62,209 nucleotides of DNA from Pedosphaera parvula Ellin514 (GCF_000172555.1 NZ_ABOX02000040.1:1-62209); one strand, 5' to 3'. Positions 38,455-48,809 are shown, counted from the first letter of the stretch. Numbers and translations are program-made. Notes: generated by a model not told the origin, from the letters alone.

Positions 38455-41103
38455 ATGTCCGAGATTTCAAAAGCATACGAACCGCAAGCGGTTGAAACGA
38501 AGTGGTATCAATTCTGGCAGGATAACAAGCTCTTCGTGGCTGATCCTGCTTCAAAGAAGCCAGCCTATTCGATTGTCATTCCCCCGCCGAACGTCACGGG
38601 GATTCTCCATCTCGGCCATGTATTGAATAATACCATCCAGGACATTCTTTCGCGCAAGGCGCGCATGGAAGGCAAGGAAGTGCTCTGGTTGCCTGGCACC
38701 GATCACGCTGGCATCGCCACGCAGACGATGGTGGAAAGGAAGATCAAGAAGGAAGAGGGTTTGAAACGATATGACCTGGGGCGGGAAAAATTCCTTGAAC
38801 GGGTTTGGGAATGGAAAGAGAAGCATGGCGGCATCATTATTTCGCAGCTCAAGAAATTGGGCTGTTCCTGCGATTGGTCGCGCGAGCGGTTCACGATGGA
38901 CCCGGAATATTCGCGGCGCGTGGCAGAAACTTTTGTAGATCTCTATAACAAGGGGCTTATTTATAAAGGCAAGCGGATGGTGAATTGGTGCCCAGTTTCG
39001 CTCACGGCGCTGTCGGATGAGGAAGTGATCATGAAGGAGCAAAATGGTTTGCTCTATTATTTCAAAGTGGAAATCGCCGAGCATCCAGGAACCTTCCTGA
39101 CCATTGCCACCACCCGTCCGGAAACGATTCCGGGTGATACGGCAGTCGCAGTGAATCCGAAAGACCCACGGTACGCGAAATACATCGGCAAGCATGTGAT
39201 TCGTCCCCTGCCCGCTGAGTTGCCGCACGTGGACAAATGGATTCCGATCGTCGGTGACGACCATGTGGATTTTGAGTTTGGAACCGGTGTGTTGAAAGTA
39301 ACCCCGGCGCATGACAAGGCGGACTTCGAGATCGGCCAGCGACATGAGTTGGCGGTAATTGAAGTTATTAATCCTGATGGTTCGATGAACCAGGCTGCAG
39401 GCAAAGACCTCGCTGGCATGGACCGTTTTGCCGCCCGCAAAGCCGCAGCAGAAAAACTGAAGGAACTTGGCAGCTACGACAAGGATGAGCCGTACAAGAA
39501 CAATGTAGGCTACAGCGAACGTGCGGATGTACCGATTGAACCGCGTTTGTCCGAGCAATGGTTCCTGAAGTATCCGAGCACACAACCAGCCCGTGAAGTT
39601 GCCAGCAGTGGGGAGATGCGATTTTTCCCTGAGCGTTGGGGCAAGGTGTACGACCATTGGATGCAAAACATCCAGGATTGGTGCATCAGCCGCCAGCTTT
39701 GGTGGGGACATCAAATTCCGGTTTGGTACCGCGGCCACGAAGTGAAGTGTCAGGTGGACTCACCGGGGGCTGATTGGAAGCAGGATCCAGATGTGTTGGA
39801 TACGTGGTTTTCATCCTGGCTATGGCCGTTTGCGACGATGGATGAAGCGACGAAGGCGAAGTTTTATCCAACCAGCGTGTTGGTTACTGGACCTGACATC
39901 ATCTTTTTCTGGGTGGCCCGCATGATCATGGCTGGTTTTGAATACACCGGCAAGAAGCCATTCAGCGACGTGTATTTAACTGGTATTATTCGGGATAAGC
40001 AGGGGCGCAAGTTGTCGAAGACCTTGGGAAACTCGCCAGACCCGTTGGAACTCATCGGCAAGTATGGGGCAGACGGATTGCGATTTGGCATCATGCGTTC
40101 AGCGCCGCTGGGTCAGGACGTACTATTCGATGAAAAGGATGTCGAACTGGGACGCAATTTTTGCAACAAGCTTTGGAACGCATGCCGTTTTCGTCAGATG
40201 CAGGATGGCGAAGTTCAGGGTGAAATTAATCCCAGCAAACTTACTGGTGACGATAAATGGATTTTACTGCGGCTGAATACGGCGATCGAAGAGCTCAACA
40301 CCTCACTGGCGGAATACAAATTCAGTGAGGCGACACAAACACTCTATCGTTTTTTCTGGAGCGAGTATTGCGATTGGTATGTGGAGGCGAGCAAGGCGGT
40401 ATTGCATGGCACAGATGAAGCGGCTAAGGCCAACACGCTTGCTGTTCTTGATTTCGTGTTATCGCACACGTTGCGTTTGTTTCATCCGTTCGTGCCTTTC
40501 ATCACGGAAGAGCTTTGGCACGACATGGGTTATTCCTCCGAAATGCCGGAAGATCAGGGGGGCAAGAGCATTATGTTCGCACCGTGGCCCAAGGCTTTGG
40601 ACCAGGACTTTCGCGATCATTATGGCCTCGACGATTGCTATCTGGAGTTCACAAATAAAAAGTATGAGTTTGTGACCGAAGGACGCAATCTGCGTCGTGA
40701 AGGAAATATACAGTCGAGCAAGCGGGTAAAATTCGTGCTCAAGCCGGCCAATGACATACTTCCCCATGATGTTGCGGTTCTCAAAATTCTTCTGAATGCC
40801 GACCCGCTCGAAGTCGATCCCAACTATCAGCCGAAGAAGGGCACTCCAACCACGCGCTCAGAAATCGGTGAATTGTACCTGCCGCTCGAAGGTCACATTG
40901 ACATCGAGGCGGAAAAGGCGCGCCTGCAAAAAGAGGTTGAGAAGATCGATGGAGAAATCCTGAAGGTTGAGCAGAAGCTTGCCAACCCATCTTTCGCACA
41001 GAAGGTGCCACCAGCGGTACTTGAAGAACACCAGAAGCGACTGATAGACTGGAAAGCGAAGAAGCAGCATGTGCAGGCGTCGCTCGACGCCCTATCAAGT
41101 TAA
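38455..41103 (+). CDS. valS: Valyl-tRNA synthetase
   Basis: An 882-residue class Ia synthetase. The ATG at 38455 (MSEISKAYEPQAVE) is chosen over a longer frame to 38383 that would overlap the upstream gene. The HIGH motif is HLGH (52-55) after PPPNVTG, and the KMSKS equivalent is KLSKT at 519-523. The CP1 editing domain (~210-400), the WWGHQIPVWY segment, the anticodon-binding domain and the C-terminal coiled coil (~815-875) are all present. It charges tRNA-Val and edits threonine. The leader includes one arm of the inverted repeat that frames the GxxExxY gene. Confidence 0.96.
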   Translation: MSEISKAYEPQAVETKWYQFWQDNKLFVADPASKKPAYSIVIPPPNVTGILHLGHVLNNTIQDILSRKARMEGKEVLWLPGTDHAGIATQTMVERKIKKEEGLKRYDLGREKFLERVWEWKEKHGGIIISQLKKLGCSCDWSRERFTMDPEYSRRVAETFVDLYNKGLIYKGKRMVNWCPVSLTALSDEEVIMKEQNGLLYYFKVEIAEHPGTFLTIATTRPETIPGDTAVAVNPKDPRYAKYIGKHVIRPLPAELPHVDKWIPIVGDDHVDFEFGTGVLKVTPAHDKADFEIGQRHELAVIEVINPDGSMNQAAGKDLAGMDRFAARKAAAEKLKELGSYDKDEPYKNNVGYSERADVPIEPRLSEQWFLKYPSTQPAREVASSGEMRFFPERWGKVYDHWMQNIQDWCISRQLWWGHQIPVWYRGHEVKCQVDSPGADWKQDPDVLDTWFSSWLWPFATMDEATKAKFYPTSVLVTGPDIIFFWVARMIMAGFEYTGKKPFSDVYLTGIIRDKQGRKLSKTLGNSPDPLELIGKYGADGLRFGIMRSAPLGQDVLFDEKDVELGRNFCNKLWNACRFRQMQDGEVQGEINPSKLTGDDKWILLRLNTAIEELNTSLAEYKFSEATQTLYRFFWSEYCDWYVEASKAVLHGTDEAAKANTLAVLDFVLSHTLRLFHPFVPFITEELWHDMGYSSEMPEDQGGKSIMFAPWPKALDQDFRDHYGLDDCYLEFTNKKYEFVTEGRNLRREGNIQSSKRVKFVLKPANDILPHDVAVLKILLNADPLEVDPNYQPKKGTPTTRSEIGELYLPLEGHIDIEAEKARLQKEVEKIDGEILKVEQKLANPSFAQKVPPAVLEEHQKRLIDWKAKKQHVQASLDALSS

Positions 41104-41139
41104 TCAAAACTATCAGAAATCAGAACGCAGCGAACCATT

Positions 41140-42645
41140 ATGAAAACAATGCTCATTCTCGGTCTCAGTTGCACCGGGTTGATTTTTAATTCCGTGGCTC
41201 AACCCGGCACCAGCTTGGTTTTAAATTCAATGGCTCAAAACAGCATCATCAACGAGGCTTCCAAATTGGAGGAGAAGGGACAATTTAAGGCCGCCGCGCA
41301 GGTGTTAAGTGGCGCCATTGAATCAAAGAAGTATTCCGGCGCAGAGTTGAAGAAGCTTGAGTTTGACCTCGATCGTTTGGACCGCATCAAAAAGGATTAT
41401 CCTTATACGCAGGATGGTTTGTTCTCGGATTTGCAAGGCGCAGTCAAGGATTTGACCGAGTATGAATATGAAAAGTGGGTTAAGGGCGGATGGTTCGATT
41501 CACGCGACATAGACGGCACCACGTATTTCGTAGAATCAAGTGTCAGCAATCTTTTCTTTCGTCATCCGGAACTGGACAATCGCCGGACTAATCCGAAAGA
41601 CCAGGCACGAATCAATTTGAGATTTTTAGAGAATTGCGAGTCCATTCGGAATGCGGCCCGGGAAGCCAAAACTCCTTACGTTCTGCCCAAGACTTTTCAT
41701 GTTAAAATGAAGGTGGCTGCAAAAGCGGATGCGGCTCCGGCAGGAGAGATCATTCGGGCCTGGGTGCCTATCCCAAGGAACTATCCTTTTGAAAAGGATT
41801 TCAAGTTAATCTCTTCCTCCCTGCCTCCAAAAAATATCGATGACGAAAACAGCCCCATTCGATCCGTTTATTTTGAAAAGGCGGCTGAGAAGGGGAAACC
41901 GACGCAATTCAATATCGATTATCAGTTTACCGCTTACGGCGTTTGGTTTGATTTAAAGCCGGACGCAATCAAGCCTTACGATGCGAGCAATGCGGAGTTC
42001 AAGCAATTTACCAGTGAAGCGCCGCACGTGGTTTTCACACCTGAAATCAAGGCGCTTTCAGCAAAGATCGTGGGGAATGAGACCAATCCCATGCTGAAGG
42101 CAAAAAAGATTTACGATTATCTCTCGGACACTTTGCATTACAGCTACGCGCGGGAGTACTCAACCTTGCGAAACATCAGCGACTACTGCCGCAGCAACGG
42201 TTACGGGGACTGTGGCCAGCAGGCATTATTATTCATCACGCTCTGCCGCTACAATGGGGTTCCGGCCCGCTGGCAGACCGGTTGGAACATGTTTCCGGGT
42301 GACGTTACCAATCATGATTGGTCGGAAATTTATCTCGCTCCCTACGGTTGGGTCCCCGTCGATCAATACATGGGCAATTATGCAATGACCTATGCCACCA
42401 GCGTGTCCAAGGAAAAAAGGGAGGAATTGCGGGACTTTTATTTTGGCGGATTAACGCAGTATAGAATGGTGGCCAACAGCGACCATAGCCAGGAACTGCG
42501 TCCGGCAAAGAAAACCATGCGTTCTGATGATGTGGATTTCCAACGAGGTGAGTTGGAATACGGAGACAAGAATCTCTACTTCGGCAAATTCAGCTACAAA
42601 TTCACTTACGACGAAATTCCCACTCCTCAACTAAAACTTCCATGA
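41140..42645 (+). CDS. Secreted transglutaminase-like (cysteine-protease-fold) protein
   Basis: A 501-residue protein with a signal peptide (residues 1-20, SVAQ). A helical, TPR-like stretch (residues ~30-90) precedes a transglutaminase N-terminal-type beta domain and a core with the catalytic triad pattern: Cys in YGDCGQQALLF, His in NHDWSEIYL and Asp in WVPVDQYMG. Such proteins act as periplasmic peptidases or amidases; true cross-linking is rare in bacteria. The stop overlaps the start of the next gene by 4 nt (ATGA), so the two are translationally coupled. Confidence 0.85.
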   Translation: MKTMLILGLSCTGLIFNSVAQPGTSLVLNSMAQNSIINEASKLEEKGQFKAAAQVLSGAIESKKYSGAELKKLEFDLDRLDRIKKDYPYTQDGLFSDLQGAVKDLTEYEYEKWVKGGWFDSRDIDGTTYFVESSVSNLFFRHPELDNRRTNPKDQARINLRFLENCESIRNAAREAKTPYVLPKTFHVKMKVAAKADAAPAGEIIRAWVPIPRNYPFEKDFKLISSSLPPKNIDDENSPIRSVYFEKAAEKGKPTQFNIDYQFTAYGVWFDLKPDAIKPYDASNAEFKQFTSEAPHVVFTPEIKALSAKIVGNETNPMLKAKKIYDYLSDTLHYSYAREYSTLRNISDYCRSNGYGDCGQQALLFITLCRYNGVPARWQTGWNMFPGDVTNHDWSEIYLAPYGWVPVDQYMGNYAMTYATSVSKEKREELRDFYFGGLTQYRMVANSDHSQELRPAKKTMRSDDVDFQRGELEYGDKNLYFGKFSYKFTYDEIPTPQLKLP

Positions 42646-43430
42646 CATTGGCGGAACACAAAAAAGCACTGGCTTGCGCTGTCAAAGCTGCCCGACTGGT
42701 CGGCAGGCTGATGCGGCAGAATCTGCATATTGATAAGAAAGTCAACTCGGCCACGGCCCATGACATTAAACTGGAACTTGATGTCAGATCACAAAAGTTG
42801 ATCGAGAAAACTCTTCTCCAAAGCTTTCCCAAGGTGGCAGTGCTTGGTGAGGAAGGGGTTTCGGGCGATCAGAGTGCCGATTCACGGTGGGTGGTAGATC
42901 CCATCGATGGGACGGTTAATTTCTCATATGAGATTCCGCACGCCTGTGTTTCCATCGCATTGCAGACGAAGGATAAAACCAGCGGCGAATATGTGACTGT
43001 CGTTGGCGTGGTGTACGATCCTTTTTGCGACGAACTTTGGACGGCAATTCGCGGGCAGCCTTCCAAATTGAATGGCAAGGTCATTCATGTCAGCGACCGA
43101 AAAGCCTTGAAGGATTGCATTGTGTCCATTGGGTTTGCCAAATCCCGGTCGAATTTGGAACGCACCCTGCCCTATTTTAACGTGCTGGTGCGGCGTGTTC
43201 GGAAGATACGACTGATGGGCGCTGCGGCTTTGGCCATGACCTACGTGGCATCCGGTCGTTTTGATGCCTATTTCGAGCAGGGCATCAAGCTTTGGGACAT
43301 CGCAGCCGGCGGGTTAATCCTGGAATGTGCCGGGGGCGAATTCTGGAACGAGCCAGTTGATAGCCAACACACTTATCGTCTGGTCGCGAACAACGGCTAT
43401 CTTCGCAAGAAACTGCAGTCTCTGAAATAA
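42642..43430 (+). CDS. Inositol monophosphatase family phosphatase
   Basis: A 262-residue cytoplasmic enzyme. The metal-site motifs are GEEG (~70), WVVDPIDGTVNF (~85-96) and KLWDIAAGGLILECAGG (~225), the full signature of the Li-sensitive FIG family. Substrates in this family include inositol-1-phosphate, fructose-1,6-bisphosphate and 3'-phosphoadenosine-5'-phosphate; none can be chosen from sequence alone. It is coupled to the transglutaminase-like gene upstream and converges with rdgB 16 nt downstream. Confidence 0.9.
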   Translation: MTLAEHKKALACAVKAARLVGRLMRQNLHIDKKVNSATAHDIKLELDVRSQKLIEKTLLQSFPKVAVLGEEGVSGDQSADSRWVVDPIDGTVNFSYEIPHACVSIALQTKDKTSGEYVTVVGVVYDPFCDELWTAIRGQPSKLNGKVIHVSDRKALKDCIVSIGFAKSRSNLERTLPYFNVLVRRVRKIRLMGAAALAMTYVASGRFDAYFEQGIKLWDIAAGGLILECAGGEFWNEPVDSQHTYRLVANNGYLRKKLQSLK

Positions 43431-43446
43431 GCTGAGCGCTCCGATG

Positions 43447-44151
43447 CTATACGGCGGACATTGAATCCAACCGTTGGCGTAATTTGGCGAGTGCCTTGGC
43501 CCGATGACTGAGCTGATTTTTCGTCACTTCGCCCAATTCAGCAAAGCTTTGTTGATAGCCATTTGGGACAAAAAGCGGGTCGTAACCGAAGCCCCCCAGG
43601 CCACTGGGCTTTGTGCTGATGCTGCCTTCGCATGCACCATCAAAGATTTGAGTTTGCAATTCAAATTCATTTGCATCGCAGACGGGGGAGGAACCGGCTG
43701 CGGAGAGTTGAAAAACTGGAGTCAGAGCGATGACGCAACGAAACCGTGCAGAACGTTTCCCGGGTGGAACGTCCTTTAACAGACGGAGCAGCTTGGCATT
43801 GTTATCAGCGTCAGAAGAATTGCCTTCAAGCTGTTTATCCAACGCTGCGAAACGGGCTGAATGCACTCCCGGAGCGCCATTGAGCGCATCGACTTCCAAA
43901 CCGGAGTCGTCGGCTAAAACAAAGAAGTTTGAGCCAGCAGATAAGAATTCCCCGGGTTGTTCCCTGGCGACCCACTCAGCAAGTTTGACCGCTTTCAACG
44001 TGGCATTTCCCTGGAAGGTATCCGCATCTTCCTTAACGGCCGGAGCGCCAGAAAAATCCTTTAACGTAAGATATCGAAAACGATCAGTAAGAATGGCACG
44101 GATTTCTTCCACCTTGTGTGCATTGCGAGTAGCGATCAACAGAGTCGTCAT
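43447..44151 (-). CDS. rdgB: XTP/dITP diphosphatase (Ham1/RdgB)
   Basis: A 234-residue protein starting MTTLLIATRNAHKVEEI, the nucleotide-binding start of the family, then LADDSGLEVDALNGAPGVHSARFA with catalytic acidic residues and SGLGGFGYDPLFVP, all characteristic. It hydrolyses non-canonical purine triphosphates (dITP, XTP). It is about 30 residues longer than typical, with extra sequence before the AEWVA helix region and near QLSAAGSSPVCDANEFE. It has no same-strand neighbours. Confidence 0.94.
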   Translation of the reverse strand: MTTLLIATRNAHKVEEIRAILTDRFRYLTLKDFSGAPAVKEDADTFQGNATLKAVKLAEWVAREQPGEFLSAGSNFFVLADDSGLEVDALNGAPGVHSARFAALDKQLEGNSSDADNNAKLLRLLKDVPPGKRSARFRCVIALTPVFQLSAAGSSPVCDANEFELQTQIFDGACEGSISTKPSGLGGFGYDPLFVPNGYQQSFAELGEVTKNQLSHRAKALAKLRQRLDSMSAV

Positions 44152-44632
44152 ATCCCCAGCATTCCATTGCTGAGGAAAGAAGACGATATTATTTGACCTG
44201 ATGATTGGGAACCCCGCCTACAAACGAGATGCAGGCGAGGTATCCCGCCTCATTTTTCAAGGAACACCCCTTGAAAAGCTGCTTTGATGCAATTCTTATT
44301 CTGATAGCCAATCTTCGAAGACATGAAAGGCTATTGTGAATTGAGACACCCCATCCTCCCTCTTGTTCCCGGAAAAATGCTTTTTGATAAGATTCTTAGG
44401 AACAAAAAGTTCCTGTGGCCTTCTTACCATCACAAACCAATGATTAAGTATTAAGAAATTCTGCAAGTTTAGCAGACACGATAACGATGAATTCAGGTGA
44501 GTATCCTCAACTGGTTGGAAACCTGCCCGATATCGATGTTGGGTCGATTCTTACGTTTTACATTCGGAAGACGCAGTCACCTTCAACTCAGCCATTTACC
44601 GTCTGAATCATTCTGATAAACTACATTTTGAC
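44152..44632 (+). other. Intergenic region with alternative hairpins, upstream of the PEP-CTERM gene
   Basis: A 480-nt gap between divergent genes without a supportable frame. ACCCCGCCT (44211-44219) can pair with AGGCGAGGT (44233-44241), and the latter can instead pair partly with CGCCT at 44246-44250. A perfect 9-bp inverted repeat follows (44254-44262 with 44269-44277). The rest is AT-rich and could carry promoters for both genes. No known riboswitch is recognised. Confidence 0.45.
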
Positions 44633-45400
44633 ATGCACAAAAGAAACCTGCGATTCCACGGTTTGGTCTGTTTGATTGTTCTGATCATGGCGGGCATTCC
44701 TGCCATGGCGACAACGGTCACCTTGAGTCCGATCGCTGACACTTCCCTGTTTCAAAACAACCCGGATAATAACCTGGGAGGACATACCAATTTTGCGGCT
44801 GGAACCATGGCCAATGGATCGCGAAGTCGAGCGATCGTTGAATTCGATCCGGGTTCATTGATTCCGGCTGGTTCCATCATTACTTCCGTGACGCTTACAC
44901 TTAATGTTACGGCAGCAGGCAATTCGAATCCGACCAGTTTCGAACTGCATCCCATGCTCGTGAACTGGGGTGAGGGAAATAAAACCGGGCAAACAGGCGC
45001 GCCGGCTTCACCAGGCGAGGCCACCTGGAACGCACCTTTTGCAAGCACAACTTTGTGGGGAACACCCGGAGGCCAAAGCGGGAATGATTATGCCGCAGGC
45101 GCAAGCGCATCCACCTCGATTGGAACCTCCGGGGCTTTTACTTTTGCATCCACGTCGTCACTGGTATCGGATGTTCAGACCTGGCTGGATAATCCCGGCA
45201 CCGATTTTGGTTGGATGTTGCTGACTGGGAACGAGTCCACCCTGAACTCAGCCCATCGATTTGCGTCGCGTGAGGATGGCTTGGGGCGCGGACCTCTGCT
45301 TACCATCGCATTTTCACCCGTCCCCGAACCTTCCACCATGGCTCTGGTCACGCTTGGCACTCTGGGTTTCTTTTCGTTCCGCAGATTTAAATCCTGTTGA
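44633..45400 (+). CDS. PEP-CTERM exported protein with DNRLRE-type domain
   Basis: A 255-residue protein from the ATG at 44633 with a signal peptide (residues 1-26, AMA-T). The mature domain matches the DNRLRE pattern of beta-sandwich modules (LSPIADTSLF, NNLGGHTNFAAG, SRAIVEFD). The C-terminus is a standard PEP-CTERM tail: VPEPSTMAL, a hydrophobic helix and FRRF. Such tails are recognised by exosortase/EpsH and cleaved during export, in organisms that make exopolysaccharide. No exosortase gene lies in this window. It is a single-gene unit ending in a hairpin. Confidence 0.9.
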   Translation: MHKRNLRFHGLVCLIVLIMAGIPAMATTVTLSPIADTSLFQNNPDNNLGGHTNFAAGTMANGSRSRAIVEFDPGSLIPAGSIITSVTLTLNVTAAGNSNPTSFELHPMLVNWGEGNKTGQTGAPASPGEATWNAPFASTTLWGTPGGQSGNDYAAGASASTSIGTSGAFTFASTSSLVSDVQTWLDNPGTDFGWMLLTGNESTLNSAHRFASREDGLGRGPLLTIAFSPVPEPSTMALVTLGTLGFFSFRRFKSC

Positions 45401-45401
45401 G

Positions 45402-45428
45402 CCTACCGCCTTTAGTCAGGGCTGTAGG
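45402..45428 (+). terminator. Hairpin between PEP-CTERM gene and leuS
   Basis: CCTACCGCC (45402-45410) and GGCTGTAGG (45420-45428) pair with one mismatch, starting 2 nt after the PEP-CTERM stop. No long T run follows, so terminator strength is uncertain. Confidence 0.5.
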
Positions 45429-45490
45429 ATAGTAAAAAGATAGCATTCTGCCATTGCGTTCAGGCTGCTTTTCTTCAATATTTGCCCCCT

Positions 45491-48220
45491 ATGTCGAGTG
45501 GTCGTAAACAGTATCCTTTTGATTTGATCGAGTCGAAGTGGCAGTCCATTTGGGACCGCCAGCAAACCTTCCGTGCCTGGAACCCGGGCGAGACGGTTCC
45601 GCAAGAACATCCTTTTGCGAAGCGTCACCAGCAGGTGCTGCCGCCGAAGTATTACATCCTCGACATGTTCCCCTACCCTTCCGGCGCCGGACTCCATGTC
45701 GGCCATCCCGAAGGCTATACTGCCACTGACATACTCGCACGTTATCGTCGTGCAGTTGGTTACAATGTCCTTCATCCAATGGGCTGGGATGCTTTCGGTT
45801 TGCCTGCGGAACAATACGCCATCAAAACCGGCCAACATCCTCGCAAAACCACCGAGGCTAACATTTCCACATTCAAGCGGCAGATTAAATCGCTTGGTTT
45901 TAGTTATGATTGGTCACGGGAGGTGGATACGACCGATCCAAAGTATTTCAAATGGTCGCAGTGGATTTTCCTGAAGCTCTATAATTCCTGGTTCAATCTC
46001 AAAACCAACAAGGCCGAGCCTATTGAAACGCTAAGCTATCCGGTTGGGTTAAAGACTGAGGAGGAGAAGCGAACGTATCGCGATAACAAGCGCCTGGCTT
46101 ATGTGGCCGAAGCTCCAGTTAACTGGTGTCCCGAACTTGGGACCGTTTTGGCCAATGAAGAAGTCATTGATGGCAAAAGCGAAGTGGGTGGTTTTCCCGT
46201 CGTTCGCAAGCCGATGCGCCAATGGATGCTCCGCATCACGGCGTATGCGGAAAAGCTCTTGAACGATTTGGAAGGGATTGATTGGAGTCACTCGCTCAAG
46301 GAAATGCAACGCAATTGGATTGGGCGGAGTGAAGGAGCCGAGGTCCACTTTCAAATCGCTGGTTCGAACGAGCAGATCACCGTTTTCACCACGCGGCCTG
46401 ATACATTGTTTGGAGCGACTTACATGGTGTTGTCACCAGAGCATAAATTGTTAAGTCAAATCACCACGTCCGAGCAGCGCGATGCGTTGAAGACGTATCA
46501 AGAGTTTGCCGCAGGCAAGAGCGATTTGGAGCGCACTGAATTGGCAAAGGAAAAGACGGGTGTGTTCACGGGAGCATATGCTCTTAACCCGGTTAACAAC
46601 GCGCGCATACCGATCTGGATTGCTGACTACGTACTCGCGAGTTATGGCACCGGCGCCATCATGGCAGTGCCAGCGCACGATACCCGCGACTTCGAATTTG
46701 CACAAAAGTTCAAACTGCCAGTTGTCCAGGTAGTGCAACCGCCTGAAGGAAAGGATTGGCAAGGGTTCACCGATGACGGCATTGCCATCAACTCCAACAG
46801 CCCGGAAATATCTTTAAACGGATTGCCGACATCGGAAGCGAAGAAGAAGATCACGGCCTGGCTGGAGGAAAAGGGACTCGGCCACAAAACCATTAATTTC
46901 AAACTGCGCGACTGGTTGTTCAGCCGTCAACGGTATTGGGGCGAACCATTCCCGATTATCTGGAAGAAGGATGCCCAGGGCAATTTACACCATGAAGCAT
47001 TGCCGGAATCAGCCTTGCCCGTGGTGCCACCCGATCTGACCGACTTCAAACCCACGACAAGCGGCGAACCGCCTTTGGCACGCGCCAAGGATTGGGTGAA
47101 TTTGCCGGATGGCTCAATTCGGGAAACAAACACGATGCCGCAGTGGGCGGGCAGTTGCTGGTATTACCTGCGCTATATCGATGCGCGGAATGACAAAACA
47201 TTCTGTGACTCCAACGCCGAACATTACTGGATGGGAACGGGAAAGAGTCCGATCGCCAATGTCCAAGGTGCAAAGCCGCCGACCCCAGGGGTTGATCTTT
47301 ATGTTGGTGGGACGGAACATGCTGTTTTGCATCTTCTTTATGCGCGGTTTTGGCACAAGGTGCTTTTCGATCTGGGCCAGGTCTCCACACCCGAGCCATT
47401 CTTCAAGCTCGTTAATCAAGGGCTGATACTTGGTGAAGATGGACAGAAGATGTCCAAGAGCCGCGGCAATGTGGTTAATCCGGACGATGTGCTTGGTGAA
47501 TACGGCGCAGATGCATTTCGACTCTATGAAATGTTCATGGGTCCGCTGGAAATGGTGAAGCCATGGAACACGAAGGGTGTCGAAGGCGTGTATCGTTTCC
47601 TGGGTCGTGTGTGGCGTTTATTTGTAGATGAGCAGAGCGAGACAGAGTTTGAGCAGAACCTGACAACTGAAGGCGGCAAAGGTGCCGAACTTCTAAACGC
47701 AATAAAACTTAGCGGAGCCATTAAAGATATTGCCGCGAGTCCCGCTCAGCTGAAGACGTTGCACGCTACCATCAAGAAAGTGACGGAGGATTTGGATCAC
47801 CTCCGCTTCAACACAGCCATTTCGGCGCTCATGGTATTTGTGAACGAAGCGATTACGTGGGAGACCAAGCCGGTTTCCGTGTTGCGAGATTTTCTTACCT
47901 TACTCCAACCTTTTGCGCCACATTTGGCGGAGGAACTCTCTGGGAAGCTGGCGGCTTCAACCGGCGGAACCCAGGCAACTCTTGCGTACGTTCCATGGCC
48001 GAAGTATGACCCGGCTTTGCTGGTGGAAACGACATTGGAAATTCCGGTGCAGGTTAATGGCAAGCTGCGTGACAAGTTGGTCGTGCCGGCGGACACTACT
48101 CAGGAGCAACTGGAGTCATTGGCGTTGGCCAGCGAAAAGGTCAAACCTTATATCGAGGGCAAAACGGTCAAGAAAATCATTGTTGTCCCGAGGAAATTAG
48201 TGAACATTGCGGTCGGATGA
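45491..48220 (+). CDS. leuS: Leucyl-tRNA synthetase
   Basis: A 909-residue class Ia synthetase from the ATG at 45491 ([10 protein letters not shown]); a TTG at 45482 is in frame but unnecessary. The HIGH motif is HVGH (69-72) in [14 protein letters not shown], and KMSKS begins at 653 in [16 protein letters not shown]. The connective-peptide editing domain ([12 protein letters not shown]), the leucine-specific insertion and the C-terminal domain ([18 protein letters not shown]) are intact. It charges tRNA-Leu and edits norvaline and isoleucine. A small membrane protein gene follows 21 nt later. Confidence 0.96.
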   Translation: MSSGRKQYPFDLIESKWQSIWDRQQTFRAWNPGETVPQEHPFAKRHQQVLPPKYYILDMFPYPSGAGLHVGHPEGYTATDILARYRRAVGYNVLHPMGWDAFGLPAEQYAIKTGQHPRKTTEANISTFKRQIKSLGFSYDWSREVDTTDPKYFKWSQWIFLKLYNSWFNLKTNKAEPIETLSYPVGLKTEEEKRTYRDNKRLAYVAEAPVNWCPELGTVLANEEVIDGKSEVGGFPVVRKPMRQWMLRITAYAEKLLNDLEGIDWSHSLKEMQRNWIGRSEGAEVHFQIAGSNEQITVFTTRPDTLFGATYMVLSPEHKLLSQITTSEQRDALKTYQEFAAGKSDLERTELAKEKTGVFTGAYALNPVNNARIPIWIADYVLASYGTGAIMAVPAHDTRDFEFAQKFKLPVVQVVQPPEGKDWQGFTDDGIAINSNSPEISLNGLPTSEAKKKITAWLEEKGLGHKTINFKLRDWLFSRQRYWGEPFPIIWKKDAQGNLHHEALPESALPVVPPDLTDFKPTTSGEPPLARAKDWVNLPDGSIRETNTMPQWAGSCWYYLRYIDARNDKTFCDSNAEHYWMGTGKSPIANVQGAKPPTPGVDLYVGGTEHAVLHLLYARFWHKVLFDLGQVSTPEPFFKLVNQGLILGEDGQKMSKSRGNVVNPDDVLGEYGADAFRLYEMFMGPLEMVKPWNTKGVEGVYRFLGRVWRLFVDEQSETEFEQNLTTEGGKGAELLNAIKLSGAIKDIAASPAQLKTLHATIKKVTEDLDHLRFNTAISALMVFVNEAITWETKPVSVLRDFLTLLQPFAPHLAEELSGKLAASTGGTQATLAYVPWPKYDPALLVETTLEIPVQVNGKLRDKLVVPADTTQEQLESLALASEKVKPYIEGKTVKKIIVVPRKLVNIAVG

Positions 48221-48241
48221 GTTTTCGATTACAATAGCGAA

Positions 48242-48373
48242 GTGATTCATTTGACGAAGAAGGAACAGTTGGTGCTTTGTATTGTCACAGCACTACTGCT
48301 CACAGGTTGGGCGGTGAAAGGTTATCGGACGTCCCATCCGCCGACCAGAGCAAGTGAACTCGCAAAACCATAA
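48242..48373 (+). CDS. Small single-pass membrane protein (43 residues)
   Basis: A short frame from a GTG at 48242 to TAA 48371-48373. It has a basic-acidic start (MIHLTKKEQ), one hydrophobic helix (LVLCIVTALLLTGWAV) and a polar tail with KGYRTSHPP. The context is compact: 21 nt after leuS and 4 nt before the next start. The composition is that of a real membrane microprotein, similar in style to short N-terminal anchors I recall in ComEA-like proteins, but no DNA-binding domain follows. Function unknown. Confidence 0.5.
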   Translation: MIHLTKKEQLVLCIVTALLLTGWAVKGYRTSHPPTRASELAKP

Positions 48374-48377
48374 AAGA

Positions 48378-48809
48378 ATGCAAGCAGCTTCATTTGAAGA
48401 GGTTCTGGAGCAAATCCTGTTGAAGGATAAGCGCTACCATCGTGATGCCTACGTGTTTCTACGCGAGGCATTGGACTATACCCAAAAGCTGGTAACGAAG
48501 GGAACATCCAAGGGCAGCATCCGGCATGTTAGCGGGCAGGAATTGCTCGCTGGAATTCGTGATTATGCCTTGGAACAGTTCGGGCCCATGGCGATTACCG
48601 TTTTGGAGGAATGGGGAATTAAATCATGCCAGGAGTTTGGCGAGATGGTTTTTATCATGGTTGAGAATAGTCTCCTCGCAAAAACCGATCAGGACTCGCG
48701 CGCTGATTTTGAGGGCGGCTATGATTTTCATGAGGCATTTACCAAACCCTTCCTGCCCAAGGAAAAACTTTCGACGCAATTGCCGGAAGCCAAGCCTGCC
48801 CGGGCGTAG
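48378..48809 (+). CDS. Minf_1886 family protein
   Basis: A 143-residue cytoplasmic protein from the ATG at 48378. It contains FEEVLEQILLKDKRYHRDAYVFLREALDYT and ISGQELLxGIRxYALEQFGPMAxxVLEEWGI-type segments (here VSGQELLAGIRDYALEQ), which define the Minf_1886 (TIGR04138) family restricted largely to Planctomycetota and Verrucomicrobiota. No enzymatic motif is known to me. It lies just after leuS and the small membrane protein, perhaps cotranscribed. Confidence 0.85.
   Translation: MQAASFEEVLEQILLKDKRYHRDAYVFLREALDYTQKLVTKGTSKGSIRHVSGQELLAGIRDYALEQFGPMAITVLEEWGIKSCQEFGEMVFIMVENSLLAKTDQDSRADFEGGYDFHEAFTKPFLPKEKLSTQLPEAKPARA

Noticed and set aside
38551-39738. 395-residue open frame on the minus strand inside valS
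   Set aside because: It is fully opposite a strongly conserved valS region and has no family character; it is an antisense shadow from codon bias.
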